Positions 5,550-12,768 of a stretch of 16,964 bases of DNA are shown here, piece by piece; the first letter of the stretch is position 1, and each line of letters opens with the position of its first letter. The stretch comes from an uncultured Clostridia bacterium. Lineage in GTDB: Bacteria > Bacillota > Clostridia > Christensenellales > CAG-138. The stretch spans positions 1 through 16,964 of the forward strand of contig CALGGM010000040.1 in assembly GCA_937915925.1 (NCBI GenBank). The letters run 5' to 3'. The position numbers and the translations under genes were made by a program. A model generated the notes under the pieces. That model ran no database searches. It had not been told where the DNA came from and saw nothing but the letters and a program-made list of their open reading frames with translations.

Positions 5550-5632
5550 TGGTGCGATTGGCGGGATTTGAACCCGCAAGGTTTCCCCGACGGATTTTAA
5601 GTCCGTTGTGTATGCCGTTCCACCACAATCGC
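5550..5632 (-). tRNA. tRNA-Leu (anticodon TAA)
   Basis: A complete 83-base tRNA with encoded CCA. The acceptor stem GCGATTG (5626-5632) pairs with CAATCGC. The anticodon stem ACGGA/TCCGT encloses the loop CTTAAAA with anticodon TAA, which reads TTA codons. It has an extended variable arm and the T-arm GCGGGTTCAAATCCCGC. TTA is a rare codon in the GC-rich genes here. Confidence 0.95.
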
Positions 5633-5641
5633 ATCGATATT

Positions 5642-5669
5642 ATTTTACACGCAAATTCGCGTTTGTCAA
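5642..5669 (-). promoter_or_regulatory. Promoter of tRNA-Leu
   Basis: On the minus strand: TTGACA (5664-5669), 16-base spacer, TAAAAT (5642-5647). The -35 begins three bases beyond the stop codon of the ChrA gene, so the tRNA can be transcribed separately from the operon above it. Confidence 0.75.
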
Positions 5670-5672
5670 CCG

Positions 5673-6260
5673 TTAAAGCGAAAGAATTGCGCCGATCGCG
5701 CCGCCGGTGAGGATGAAAAACAGCGGGTGGATCTTCGAAGTCTTCTTCCAGAAGGCGAAAAAGGTGAACACGGCGTAGATGCCGAGTTTCAAGAGCGTCA
5801 TCCAGTCCGCCGAAAACGTGAAGCGGAGAAAGTCCGCCTTTACGCCGAGCGCGGTCAGAAGCAGCGAAAAGCCCGCTGCGGTAATGAGCCCGATCGCCGC
5901 GGGGCGCAGGCTTGTAAACAGGCTCTTCACAAGGTACGAATCGGCGTACTTTTTGATCGCCTTCGCGATCAGCACGATGATGATGACCGACGGCGTAACA
6001 AGCCCGACCGTAGCGAGGATCGCGCCCGGGATGCCGCCGACCGTGTAGCCCACGTACGTCGCCGCGTTGACGCCGATCGGTCCCGGCGTGGACTCGGCGA
6101 TCGCGATGATGTTGGCAAGCTCCGCCTCGGTGATCCAGCCGTACGCCGCGCCCATGTCGCGGATGAACGGGACCGTGGCAAGTCCCCCGCCCACGGCGAA
6201 CAGACCGGTCTTGAAAAACTCGAAGAACAACAGCGCGAGGGTTTTCAAAACGTTCAGCAT
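5673..6260 (-). CDS. chrA: Chromate transporter family protein, short type (second half)
   Basis: A 195-residue single-domain ChrA (CHR superfamily) membrane protein. Short ChrA proteins work as pairs of half-transporters. Hallmarks are FKTGLFAVGGGLATVPFIRD near the N-terminus and STPGPIGVNAATYVGY around residues 57-72, followed by GGIPGAILATVGLVTPS. Substrate in the superfamily is chromate in characterised members, but in anaerobic gut-type Clostridia the true anion is often uncertain. Its ATG lies inside the end of the upstream paired gene (overlap ATGCTGA, 7 bases), which is strict translational coupling. It is the last gene of the seven-gene operon; no terminator follows before the tRNA-Leu promoter. 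Confidence 0.88.
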   Translation of the reverse strand: MLNVLKTLALLFFEFFKTGLFAVGGGLATVPFIRDMGAAYGWITEAELANIIAIAESTPGPIGVNAATYVGYTVGGIPGAILATVGLVTPSVIIIVLIAKAIKKYADSYLVKSLFTSLRPAAIGLITAAGFSLLLTALGVKADFLRFTFSADWMTLLKLGIYAVFTFFAFWKKTSKIHPLFFILTGGAIGAILSL

Positions 6261-6787
6261 TTCTTAAGCCCTCCCCAAAGAATACCAACGATCGCCGCGC
6301 CGAGCACGACGAACACGGGCGACACGCCGCCGACCGCCACGAACAGAAACGCCAGAATGAACAGCGCAAACGTCGTCGCGTTCACGACGGATTTTTTGAA
6401 CAGCTTATACACCGACGCGGTGATCAGCGCGCACACGGCAAGCCGGATCCCGGCAAAGATGTGACCGACGATCTCGTACTGCATCAGCGGCTTCAGCGCG
6501 GCGGCGATCAGAACGATGAGGATCATCGGCACCGTAATCACGCCGAGGGTTGCAATGATCGCGCCCGGAACGCGCCGCACCTTGTACCCCACGAACGTTG
6601 CGGTGTTGATCGCGATCACGCCCGGCGTACACTGCGCCACCGCCATATAGTCGGTCAGTTCGTCCTCGGTGATGATCTTGTGGCGTTCGACCAGCTCACG
6701 AATGAGAAGCGGCAGCATCGAGTAGCCGCCGCCGATCATCAGCGAACCGATCTTCAAAAACATGACGTAAAGCTTCCAAAGGCTCAT
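6254..6787 (-). CDS. chrA: Chromate transporter family protein, short type (first half)
   Basis: A 177-residue ChrA half-transporter starting MSLWKLYVMFLKIGSLMIGG. Motifs are GGGYSMLPLLIREL and QCTPGVIAINTATFVGYKV, followed by VPGAIIATLGVITVP, matching the partner encoded downstream. I chose the ATG at 6787 because AGGGGGG lies five bases upstream and the ATG overlaps the preceding gene's stop (ATGA). A longer frame reaching 6877 would intrude into the GT-C-like gene. The two halves are distinct in sequence, consistent with opposite membrane orientation in a heteromeric pair. Confidence 0.88.
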   Translation of the reverse strand: MSLWKLYVMFLKIGSLMIGGGYSMLPLLIRELVERHKIITEDELTDYMAVAQCTPGVIAINTATFVGYKVRRVPGAIIATLGVITVPMILIVLIAAALKPLMQYEIVGHIFAGIRLAVCALITASVYKLFKKSVVNATTFALFILAFLFVAVGGVSPVFVVLGAAIVGILWGGLKKC

Positions 6788-8118
6788 GCGATCCCCCCTG
6801 TCGCACCTGCGATAAAGACATAAAAGTACGCGATCCACGCCGCAAGCAGCAGCACGGTGATCACGGCGTCGATCCAACGGTTCTTCACCCGCGCGGCAAG
6901 CGCAATCGGAAACGGCGCGGTCACGGTGATGATCCTTGCCGCGTCGCCGACCCGTCCGACCGCAACGGTCATGACGAGCGCCGCAGCCATCAAAAGCGAA
7001 TAGGACGTAGGCAGTGTGCCGACGGAAAGCAGCAGCATAACGGTACCGAACACGAGCGCGACCGCCTGCGGCAGATACGTGCCGAGCAGGATCTTGGTGG
7101 AATCGCCGCCGACAAACCTTGCCTTCTGCAGCGCCGCGTCCGACCAGTCGAACAGCGGCGAGATCCCGACGCCCGCGCCGGAGAACGCCTGCGCGTACAG
7201 CGCGGTCGCATCGTGAAAGCGCAATGCGGAATACAGCACCACGAGCCCGACGCCGATCGGCACGAGCAAGAACGACAGCGCGTTGCCGACCTGCTTTAAA
7301 AAGTACCCCTTCTCCATCTCGCGGTTCGAGCGGATGTTGCCGATGAGGAACGAAATGTACGACGCGAGCACCGGTAAAAAGAGCAGGACGCCGAACGCGT
7401 CCGTCATGGTCGCGAGCATGGCAAACAGGTTCGCAAGCGGGAACATGCGCTTTCGGATAAACAGCAAACAGAGCACCGAGAACAGCAGCATGAGCCCGTC
7501 CGGCACCGTCGCCATCAGCACCGCCGAAAACGGCAGCAGCAGAAAGTAGCGCACCGAGCGCCGCGCGGTCTTGCGGTCGTAGTCGAGCTGCACGAGATAG
7601 TACAGCGCGACGACGGCGAGCGCGGTGAAGAAATAGGAACCGATGAACCGCGCGTGGTTATAGTTGACCGTGAAGATCCAGAAGATGTTAGAAAGATACC
7701 CGTACAGCGGGAACGCCGTCTCGGGAGAATAGAAGTCGAGCCAGAGCCGCTGCACCTCAAAGAACGTTCCCTGATACCCGAACTGCAGAAAATGCACCGC
7801 ATAGGTCAGCGGGAACTCCAACGCGCGCGCGAGCAGCACGAGAAGGAAGAGCTTGAAAAGCTCGCGCGTGCCGCAGCGCCGATACGTGCGGTCGCCCTCC
7901 TTCACCATGTGGCTCTCCTCTTCCCCCATGAGCATCGACGAAAGCGCCGGCACGAGTCTCAATAGACCCGCGCCGAACGCGATCAGAAGCACCGCGGAGA
8001 AGACGATCGTCTCAATATACGCAGGCATCTTTGCATACAGCGAAAGACCGTACAGGAATGCGAGCACGGTCAATACGCTGATCTGTATGCAAAGATGAAA
8101 GATGTTCCTTCTGCGCAC
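6784..8118 (-). CDS. Polytopic membrane protein, possibly a GT-C (PIG-V/COG5542-like) glycosyltransferase
   Basis: A 444-residue protein with roughly ten or more hydrophobic segments. A large extracytoplasmic loop after the third segment holds RLWLDFY (residues 124-130) and AFPLYGYL (135-142). These resemble the RWDSxWY and FFPLYP motifs of the PIG-V-type mannosyltransferases, which use lipid-linked sugars. Other family-like points are a charged D/R-rich loop at about 180-190 and PDGLMLLF (206-213). The match is loose, so the enzymatic call is tentative; the membrane topology is certain. Translation starts at GTG (8118), three bases after the upstream stop, with no strong ribosome site, so it probably relies on coupling. 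It overlaps the first ChrA gene by four bases. Confidence 0.6.
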   Translation of the reverse strand: MRRRNIFHLCIQISVLTVLAFLYGLSLYAKMPAYIETIVFSAVLLIAFGAGLLRLVPALSSMLMGEEESHMVKEGDRTYRRCGTRELFKLFLLVLLARALEFPLTYAVHFLQFGYQGTFFEVQRLWLDFYSPETAFPLYGYLSNIFWIFTVNYNHARFIGSYFFTALAVVALYYLVQLDYDRKTARRSVRYFLLLPFSAVLMATVPDGLMLLFSVLCLLFIRKRMFPLANLFAMLATMTDAFGVLLFLPVLASYISFLIGNIRSNREMEKGYFLKQVGNALSFLLVPIGVGLVVLYSALRFHDATALYAQAFSGAGVGISPLFDWSDAALQKARFVGGDSTKILLGTYLPQAVALVFGTVMLLLSVGTLPTSYSLLMAAALVMTVAVGRVGDAARIITVTAPFPIALAARVKNRWIDAVITVLLLAAWIAYFYVFIAGATGGIA

Positions 8119-8121
8119 GGA

Positions 8122-8604
8122 TTATCTCAATGCTTTGGGCTTTCCGAAGATCTCCGAGAACAGTACGCCCCGGAGGATCTGATCGGACGTCAGTTCGAGC
8201 GGCGCATTGCCGCCGTTCTTTTGCACCGGCGCGGACGCCGCATGTTCGTCGGGACGCAGCGCGCAGTCGTCATGCGAGGGATGCTTCTGCCCTGCCACCG
8301 TCTTGGGCGGCGTTTCGGGACGCAAAGCGCAGTCGTCATGCTCGGGATGCGCGTTGGACGGGAAGCGCGGTTCGATCGGTTTGACCCGCTCGTTTGCCTT
8401 CGGTCCCTCCGAACGGGTCGGAACCTGCACGCTCGGACGCACCGTCGGCTGCGGCTCCGGGCGCGTCACGGTCTGCGTTCTTTGCGCCTGCTGCTGTTCA
8501 ACAGCCGCGCGTCTTTGCGCTTCCTGCTGCTTGATTGCCGATCTTCTCACCGCACCGATGATGATCCCGATGATGATGAACGGGAGGATCGCTGCAAGCC
8601 CCAT
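8122..8604 (-). CDS. Membrane-anchored protein with two HDDCALRP repeats
   Basis: A 160-residue protein of no family I recognise. It has one N-terminal membrane segment (LAAILPFIIIGIIIG, about 3-17), a short Gln/Arg-rich helix (20-42) and a Pro-rich linker. Two copies of HPxHDDCALRP follow (86-96 and 108-118); each offers His, His, Asp, Asp and Cys that could bind a metal. The C-terminal tail SDQILRGVLFSEIFGKPKALR looks like a conserved docking segment. The gene follows floA by three bases and has AAAGGA about ten bases before its ATG. Its place suggests a FloA-associated accessory protein; this is inference. Confidence 0.7.
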   Translation of the reverse strand: MGLAAILPFIIIGIIIGAVRRSAIKQQEAQRRAAVEQQQAQRTQTVTRPEPQPTVRPSVQVPTRSEGPKANERVKPIEPRFPSNAHPEHDDCALRPETPPKTVAGQKHPSHDDCALRPDEHAASAPVQKNGGNAPLELTSDQILRGVLFSEIFGKPKALR

Positions 8605-8607
8605 GGT

Positions 8608-9615
8608 TTATTTTCCTTTCGTGTCGGAAGCGGGCGCCGCGGACTTGCCGATCGCCGTACGCATCTCGGTATCGGACATGACGTTCTTCATATTATAATA
8701 GTCCAGCACGCCGAGCTTGCCGTCGCGAAGCGCTGCGGAAATCGCCTGCGGGACCTCTGCCTCCGCCTCGATCACGCGGGCGCGCATACGCTGTACCTCT
8801 GCGACGTTCTCCTGCTCCTGCGCGACTGCCATGGCGCGGCGTTCCTCCGCCTTCGCCTGCGCGATGCGCTTATCCGCTTCCGCCTGGTCGATCTGCAGCT
8901 GAGCGCCGACGTTTCTGCCGACGTCCACGTCCGCGATGTCGATGGACAGGATCTCGAACGCGGTACCCGCGTCAAGACCCTTTGCAAGAACGGTACGGGA
9001 AATGGTATCCGGGTTTTCAAGGACTTCCTTGTGGCTCTTTGCGGAACCGACGGTGGTGACGATGCCCTCGCCGACACGCGCGATGATGGTCTCCTCGCCC
9101 GCGCCGCCGACCAGACGGTCGATGTTCGCGCGGACCGTGACCTTCGCCTTTGCGCGAAGCTCGATGCCGTCCATTGCGACCGCCGCGATGATCGGGGTCT
9201 CGATGACCTTCGGGTTGACGCTCATCTGCACCGCGTTCAGAACGTCGCGGCCTGCGAGGTCGATCGCGCAGGAGCGTTCAAAGTCCAGGGGAATGCCAGC
9301 GCGCTGCGCGGCGATCAGGGAGTCGACCACGCGGTTGACGCTTGCCTTGCCGCTCGACTTGCCGCCCTTTGCAAGGTAGTGCGCCTCGAGCTTGTTCATG
9401 GGGATCTTGAGCCCGGCTTTGGTCGCCTTGATCATGGGGTTCACGATGTCCGCCGCGTTGACCTTACGGATGCGCATGCCGACGAGCTGGAACAGACCGA
9501 TCTTGACGCCGCTTGCGCTTGCGGAGATCCAGAGTCCGAGCGGGACGAACGAGAAGAAGATGATCAGGAATACAACAACTGCCGCTCCGATGATCCAGGG
9601 AATGATGGTTTCCAT
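8608..9615 (-). CDS. floA: Flotillin-like protein FloA
   Basis: A 335-residue bacterial flotillin that scaffolds functional membrane microdomains on the inner face of the cytoplasmic membrane. The N-terminal hydrophobic hairpin is IIGAAVVVFLIIFFSFVPLG (about 8-27), followed by the SPFH domain with NPMIKATKAGL, AIDLAGRDVLNAVQMSVNPK and IADVDVGRNVGAQLQIDQAE. The coiled Glu/Ala-rich region contains KRIAQAKAEERRAMAVAQEQ. The tail AALRDGKLGVLDYYNMKNV is typical of FloA. Length is normal. I chose the ATG at 9615 because AAGGAGG lies upstream at ideal distance; a longer frame to 9708 runs into the zinc-ribbon gene. Neighbours match the NfeD/FloA operon of B. subtilis (yqeZ-yqfA), with a zinc-ribbon gene inserted. 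Confidence 0.96.
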   Translation of the reverse strand: METIIPWIIGAAVVVFLIIFFSFVPLGLWISASASGVKIGLFQLVGMRIRKVNAADIVNPMIKATKAGLKIPMNKLEAHYLAKGGKSSGKASVNRVVDSLIAAQRAGIPLDFERSCAIDLAGRDVLNAVQMSVNPKVIETPIIAAVAMDGIELRAKAKVTVRANIDRLVGGAGEETIIARVGEGIVTTVGSAKSHKEVLENPDTISRTVLAKGLDAGTAFEILSIDIADVDVGRNVGAQLQIDQAEADKRIAQAKAEERRAMAVAQEQENVAEVQRMRARVIEAEAEVPQAISAALRDGKLGVLDYYNMKNVMSDTEMRTAIGKSAAPASDTKGK

Positions 9616-9626
9616 AAAGTTCCTCC

Positions 9627-9830
9627 TTATAATTGTCGATAGAGTAAGTAGATAACGCCCATAATGAGCAGAATCGCCGTCGGGATCGCAATGACGAGCG
9701 CGATCCACTGTCTTCGCACCGTCTTCGCTCCCGCTTTCATTGCGGGTTCTTCACTGTCCGGCACGATGATACCGCACTTCGGGCAGACGTCGGTCGTATA
9801 CAGAACGCCGCACTTTTTACAGTATTTCAT
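9627..9830 (-). CDS. Small zinc-ribbon protein with a C-terminal membrane anchor
   Basis: A 67-residue protein. Residues 1-20 form a zinc ribbon (CKKC at 4-7 and CPKC at 16-19), and residues 42-64 form a single membrane helix (WIALVIAIPTAILLIMGVIY). It is a tail-anchored zinc-ribbon of the kind common in Clostridia, role unknown. The ATG at 9830 overlaps the stop of the NfeD gene by four bases (ATGA), and floA starts 11 bases downstream. Its insertion between nfeD and floA suggests it works with the microdomain complex. Confidence 0.85.
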   Translation of the reverse strand: MKYCKKCGVLYTTDVCPKCGIIVPDSEEPAMKAGAKTVRRQWIALVIAIPTAILLIMGVIYLLYRQL

Positions 9831-10321
9831 TCCACCGTGATCTTCGTGCCGTCGACCTTCAGGACGGTGACGGTACTGCCCTTCTCGGTGAACGTCGCCT
9901 GCGTCTCGACCGAATAGCGCTGCCCCTCGATCAGGGCGATGCCGCTCGGACGAAGCGGCGTGAGCGCCGTTCCGGTCTTGCCGATCAGATGCTCCAAGGA
10001 GCCCGAGGACGGCTTCACCGCCTCCGCCTCGATCCGATCCTTCAGAACGATCGGCGAGCGGAACAGCGCGCCGCCTTTCAGCGAGCGAATGAACAGCACG
10101 ACCATGACGATCAGAACGATCGCGAGCACGCCGGTCACGAGGCACGCGACAAGAGGCGTTGCCGTCATAAACTGGATCACGCAGACCGCGATCAGGCAAA
10201 GAACACCGCTGATGCCGGAGACGCCGAAGCCCGGCAGAAAGAGCTCCGCGATCAAGAATGCGAGTCCGAGAAGCGTCAGAACAAGGCACGGGACCCATAA
10301 CGCGCCGAATACTGCTGTCAT
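9827..10321 (-). CDS. NfeD-like membrane protein
   Basis: A 164-residue NfeD-family protein, the usual partner of flotillins. Hydrophobic segments occupy about 8-30, 36-55 and 57-80 (LVLTLLGLAFLIAELFLPGF, then ISGVLCLIAVCVIQFM, then VACLVTGVLAIVLIVMVVLF). The C-terminal OB-fold domain begins at HLIGKTGTALTPLRPSGIAL and contains IEGQRYSVET and the closing TVLKVDGTKITVE. It lacks the protease domain found in long NfeD proteins, as is normal for the short type. The ATG at 10321 has GGGAGG upstream. It heads the seven-gene minus-strand operon under the promoter at 10350-10378. Confidence 0.93.
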   Translation of the reverse strand: MTAVFGALWVPCLVLTLLGLAFLIAELFLPGFGVSGISGVLCLIAVCVIQFMTATPLVACLVTGVLAIVLIVMVVLFIRSLKGGALFRSPIVLKDRIEAEAVKPSSGSLEHLIGKTGTALTPLRPSGIALIEGQRYSVETQATFTEKGSTVTVLKVDGTKITVE

Positions 10322-10349
10322 AGCTGTTTCCTCCCTTTTCTTTTGCTAC

Positions 10350-10378
10350 AGTATACCATACGGTCCGCGCAATGAAAA
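10350..10378 (-). promoter_or_regulatory. Promoter of the NfeD/FloA/ChrA operon
   Basis: On the minus strand: TTTTCA (10373-10378), 17-base spacer, TATACT (10350-10355), 29 bases before the ATG. The -35 region, TTTTCATTGCGCG, is nearly the same as in the promoter at 2265-2293 (TTTTCATTTGCGCG). Confidence 0.75.
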
Positions 10379-10392
10379 GTGTTTTTTTCATT
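10371..10392. promoter_or_regulatory. Inverted repeat between divergent promoters (possible operator)
   Basis: AATGAAAA (10371-10378) and TTTTCATT (10385-10392) are perfect 8-bp inverted arms, six bases apart. They cover the -35 of the NfeD operon promoter and touch the -35 of the divergent cation-transporter promoter. A dimeric regulator could act here on both, but A/T-rich chance is possible. Confidence 0.4.
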
Positions 10393-10420
10393 TGTTATTA
10401 CGGCATAAGTATGCTATAAT
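10392..10420 (+). promoter_or_regulatory. Promoter of the cation transporter/PfkB operon
   Basis: TTGTTA (10392-10397), 17-base spacer, TATAAT (10415-10420). The ATG follows at 10439 after a GGGAG ribosome binding site. Confidence 0.8.
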
Positions 10421-10438
10421 AGCGAATTGGGAGAGCTT

Positions 10439-11653
10439 ATGATCACGATTTTGGCGAAAATCTTCATACACGAATCCGAATCCGATCCGCCGGAGCGCAC
10501 AAGAAGCGCGTACGGCGTGCTTTCGGGCTGCTTTGGGATCGCGCTGAATCTCCTTCTGTTCGGCTTCAAGCTCGCGTTCGGGCTGATCGCGCACGCCGTC
10601 TCGCTCACCGCCGACGCGTTCAACAACCTCGGCGACGCGGGTTCGTCGGTGATCTCGCTGTTTGGCTTCCGCCTCGCGTCCAAAAAGCCCGACCGCGACC
10701 ATCCCTACGGACACGGTCGGATCGAATACCTTGCCGGACTGTTCGTGTCGATCGCGATCCTGCTGATGGGCTGGTCGCTGCTTCGAAACGCGCTCAGTGT
10801 CATTCTGCACGGCGGCGCGCAGGCTTATGCAACGCATTTTGTGCCGTCGGTCATCGTGATGGCGGTCTCGATCGCGGTGAAGCTCTACATGTTTTCCTAT
10901 AACCGTGCTCTTGCGAAGCGGTTCGATTCGCCTTCCTTAAAAGCCGTATCGTTCGACAGCGTCAGCGACGCGATCGCAACCGGCACGGTGCTCGTCTGCG
11001 CGATTGTCTCGCGCGTCTTTTCGCTTCCCGAATGGCTGAAGCTTGACGCGTGGTGCGGGCTTGTCGTGTCGCTGTTTATCCTCTATACGGGCTTAAAGTC
11101 GATCCGCGAAACGACCGCGCCGCTGCTCGGAAAACGACCCGATCCCGCGTTTGTCGAAGCGATCAAAGCCACGACGCTCTCCTTTGAGGGCATCGGCGGC
11201 GTACACGACGTGATCGTGCATGACTACGGTCCCGGACGCGTGTTCGTGTCGCTGCACGCGGAGGTGCCGGAAACCGCAAACCTACGGGAGATCCACGAGG
11301 TCATCGACAATGCGGAGAAGTATCTTTCCGAGCGGTTTCACTGCACCGCGACAATCCACGCGGACCCGATCCTCACCGACGATCCCGAAACGAACCGGCT
11401 CCATACGCTGACCGAGGATGTGATCCGCGCGGTCGACGAACGGCTTACGATCCACGATTTTCGCGTGACGCCGAACCCAATGGGCAAGACCCTGCTGTTC
11501 GACGTCGCGATCCCCTATGACGATCCCCAAAGCGACGACGCGTTAAAGGCGAGCATCGAGCGCGAGATCGCGTCGCACATCGACGGCGCCGCCGCCGTGA
11601 TGACGCTCGACCGAACCGAACCCCAAGAGAAGAAAGAAGGAGAATGCCCGTGA
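10439..11653 (+). CDS. Cation diffusion facilitator (probable Mn2+/divalent metal exporter)
   Basis: A 404-residue CDF-family membrane antiporter that expels divalent metals. The metal-site motifs are N62-N-L-G-D66 in the second helix (within SLTADAFNNLGDAGSSV) and D173-SVS-D177 in the fifth helix. The conserved DHPYGHGRIEYLAGL segment lies near residue 87. An N...D/D...D site is typical of the manganese-type CDFs; zinc types usually have a His in the site. Substrate is inferred from this. The C-terminal soluble domain (about 210-300) and a further His/Asp-containing extension complete a slightly long protein. I chose the ATG at 10439 because GGGAG lies just upstream; an in-frame TTG at 10427 overlaps that site. 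It ends TGA inside the start of the kinase gene. Confidence 0.9.
   Translation: MITILAKIFIHESESDPPERTRSAYGVLSGCFGIALNLLLFGFKLAFGLIAHAVSLTADAFNNLGDAGSSVISLFGFRLASKKPDRDHPYGHGRIEYLAGLFVSIAILLMGWSLLRNALSVILHGGAQAYATHFVPSVIVMAVSIAVKLYMFSYNRALAKRFDSPSLKAVSFDSVSDAIATGTVLVCAIVSRVFSLPEWLKLDAWCGLVVSLFILYTGLKSIRETTAPLLGKRPDPAFVEAIKATTLSFEGIGGVHDVIVHDYGPGRVFVSLHAEVPETANLREIHEVIDNAEKYLSERFHCTATIHADPILTDDPETNRLHTLTEDVIRAVDERLTIHDFRVTPNPMGKTLLFDVAIPYDDPQSDDALKASIEREIASHIDGAAAVMTLDRTEPQEKKEGECP
11637..11653 (+). promoter_or_regulatory. Ribosome binding site that decides the PfkB start codon
   Basis: AAGGAG lies at 11637-11642. The ATG at 11644 is only one base away, too close to be used well. The in-frame GTG at 11650 is seven bases away and forms a GTGA overlap with the upstream stop. 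Confidence 0.7.
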
Positions 11654-12609
11654 AACCCGTACTGTGCCTCGGCGACGTCTGCGCCGATCTCATCATCCCC
11701 TATGCCGCCGCGCTGAAAGCGAAGGCAGGCGACCTCGATTCATATCTCGATCTCGACGTGCATCCCGTGGAGGGCGGCAGCGTCGCGAACACCGCCTGCG
11801 CGATCGCAAGGCTGAACGTGCCCGTCATGTTCTGCGGAACCTGCGGTTTGGACGCCTACGGCAATATGTTAAAGGAAGGACTGGAGCGCGAGGGCGTCGA
11901 CACGACCCTTTTACGGATGGAACCGGACAAGCCCACGCAACTTGTGCTGCTCGTGCTGAATGAACAGGGCGACCGCACCGCGTTCGCGTGTCCTGCGCAT
12001 TTCGGCTCACAGCATTCGATCCTTCCAGGGCAGATCCCGGACGATATTACGGATCGGATCTCGTGGCTGCACGTGTCGGGAATGATGCTCCGCGAGGAGC
12101 CCGCGGCGTCGACGCAGATGACTCTGATGCGCAAATGCAAGGATGCGAAAATCCCCGTGTCGTTCGACGTGAACGTGCGCATCGAGGCGATGCAGGATCC
12201 GCTGTTCCGCGAGAATCTGATCCGTGCACGGGAGCTTGCGGACGTGATCTTAGGCTCCGCGATCGACGAGATACCGATGCTTGCCGAGGAACGCGACGCG
12301 CAGATCGCCGCGGCAAAGCTGACGGAAAGCGGCGCAACGGTGATCAGCCGCAACGGCGATCAGGGCGCGGACCTTTATGAAAACGGCACGCATACGCATG
12401 CACCCGCCTTCCCCGTCACCGTGGTCGACACCGTCGGCGCGGGTGACACCTTTGACGGCGCGTTTATCGCGGCGAAGCTTTTGGGCTTTTCCACACAGGA
12501 CGCCGTGTTCGAAGCGAACGCCGCGGCAGCCTTTTGCGTCGCCCACCGCTCCGGCCGCGCCGCGCCCACCCGCGCGCAGCTCGATGCGTTTCTGTCCGAG
12601 ATGATGTGA
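11650..12609 (+). CDS. PfkB-family (ribokinase-like) sugar kinase
   Basis: A 319-residue soluble kinase that phosphorylates a sugar or nucleoside hydroxyl with ATP. The N-terminal strand is KPVLCLGDVCADLI, and the family signature EGGSVANTACAIARL is followed by TCGLDAYGNMLKEGLEREGV. The C-terminal PfkB signature is DTVGAGDTFDGAF (residues 260-272), whose Asp266 is the catalytic base. The substrate cannot be read from sequence. The most likely start is the GTG at 11650: the AAGGAG site is seven bases upstream and the start overlaps the metal-transporter stop by four bases. The alternative ATG at 11644 adds two residues. It is coupled to the CDF gene, an uncommon pairing, and no terminator with a T-tract follows. 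Confidence 0.9.
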   Translation: MKPVLCLGDVCADLIIPYAAALKAKAGDLDSYLDLDVHPVEGGSVANTACAIARLNVPVMFCGTCGLDAYGNMLKEGLEREGVDTTLLRMEPDKPTQLVLLVLNEQGDRTAFACPAHFGSQHSILPGQIPDDITDRISWLHVSGMMLREEPAASTQMTLMRKCKDAKIPVSFDVNVRIEAMQDPLFRENLIRARELADVILGSAIDEIPMLAEERDAQIAAAKLTESGATVISRNGDQGADLYENGTHTHAPAFPVTVVDTVGAGDTFDGAFIAAKLLGFSTQDAVFEANAAAAFCVAHRSGRAAPTRAQLDAFLSEMM

Positions 12610-12636
12610 GTTGAGAAGGGACGGGACAACCCTTCC

Positions 12637-12676
12637 GTCGACCTGTCGGTCGACACCTCCCCTTGCACAGGGGAGG
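12637..12676 (+). repeat. Two-hairpin intergenic element, copy 3
   Basis: Hairpin 1 is GTCGACC-TGTC-GGTCGAC (12637-12654); hairpin 2 is CCTCCCC...GGGGAGG (12656-12676). Compared with copy 1, the stem of hairpin 1 differs at several positions but still pairs perfectly. It starts 28 bases after the PfkB stop and could shape the end of that transcript. Confidence 0.85.
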
Positions 12677-12768
12677 CAAGAATTCGGACAGTGACTTGTA
12701 GGGGACGCCGACCCCGGCGTCCCGCAAAAAACATGACAAGCACGTACGTCCTGTCCCGCGCCCCGGTG

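Noticed and set aside
5673..6787. Two ChrA halves as a frameshifted single long gene
   Set aside because: Each half has its own ribosome binding site, start and complete domain, and short ChrA pairs are a normal arrangement.
6254..6877. Longer start (6877) for the first ChrA half
   Set aside because: It would extend 90 bases into the upstream gene; the ATG at 6787 has a good ribosome site and an ATGA overlap.
8095..9642. 515-codon plus-strand frame opposite floA
   Set aside because: The minus strand encodes a textbook FloA; the plus product is Arg/Asp-rich shadow sequence of GC-rich DNA.
9627..10391. 254-codon frame joining the zinc-ribbon end to an upstream Arg-rich stretch
   Set aside because: The upstream part lies over the NfeD gene in another frame; the ATG at 9830 gives a sensible 67-residue protein.
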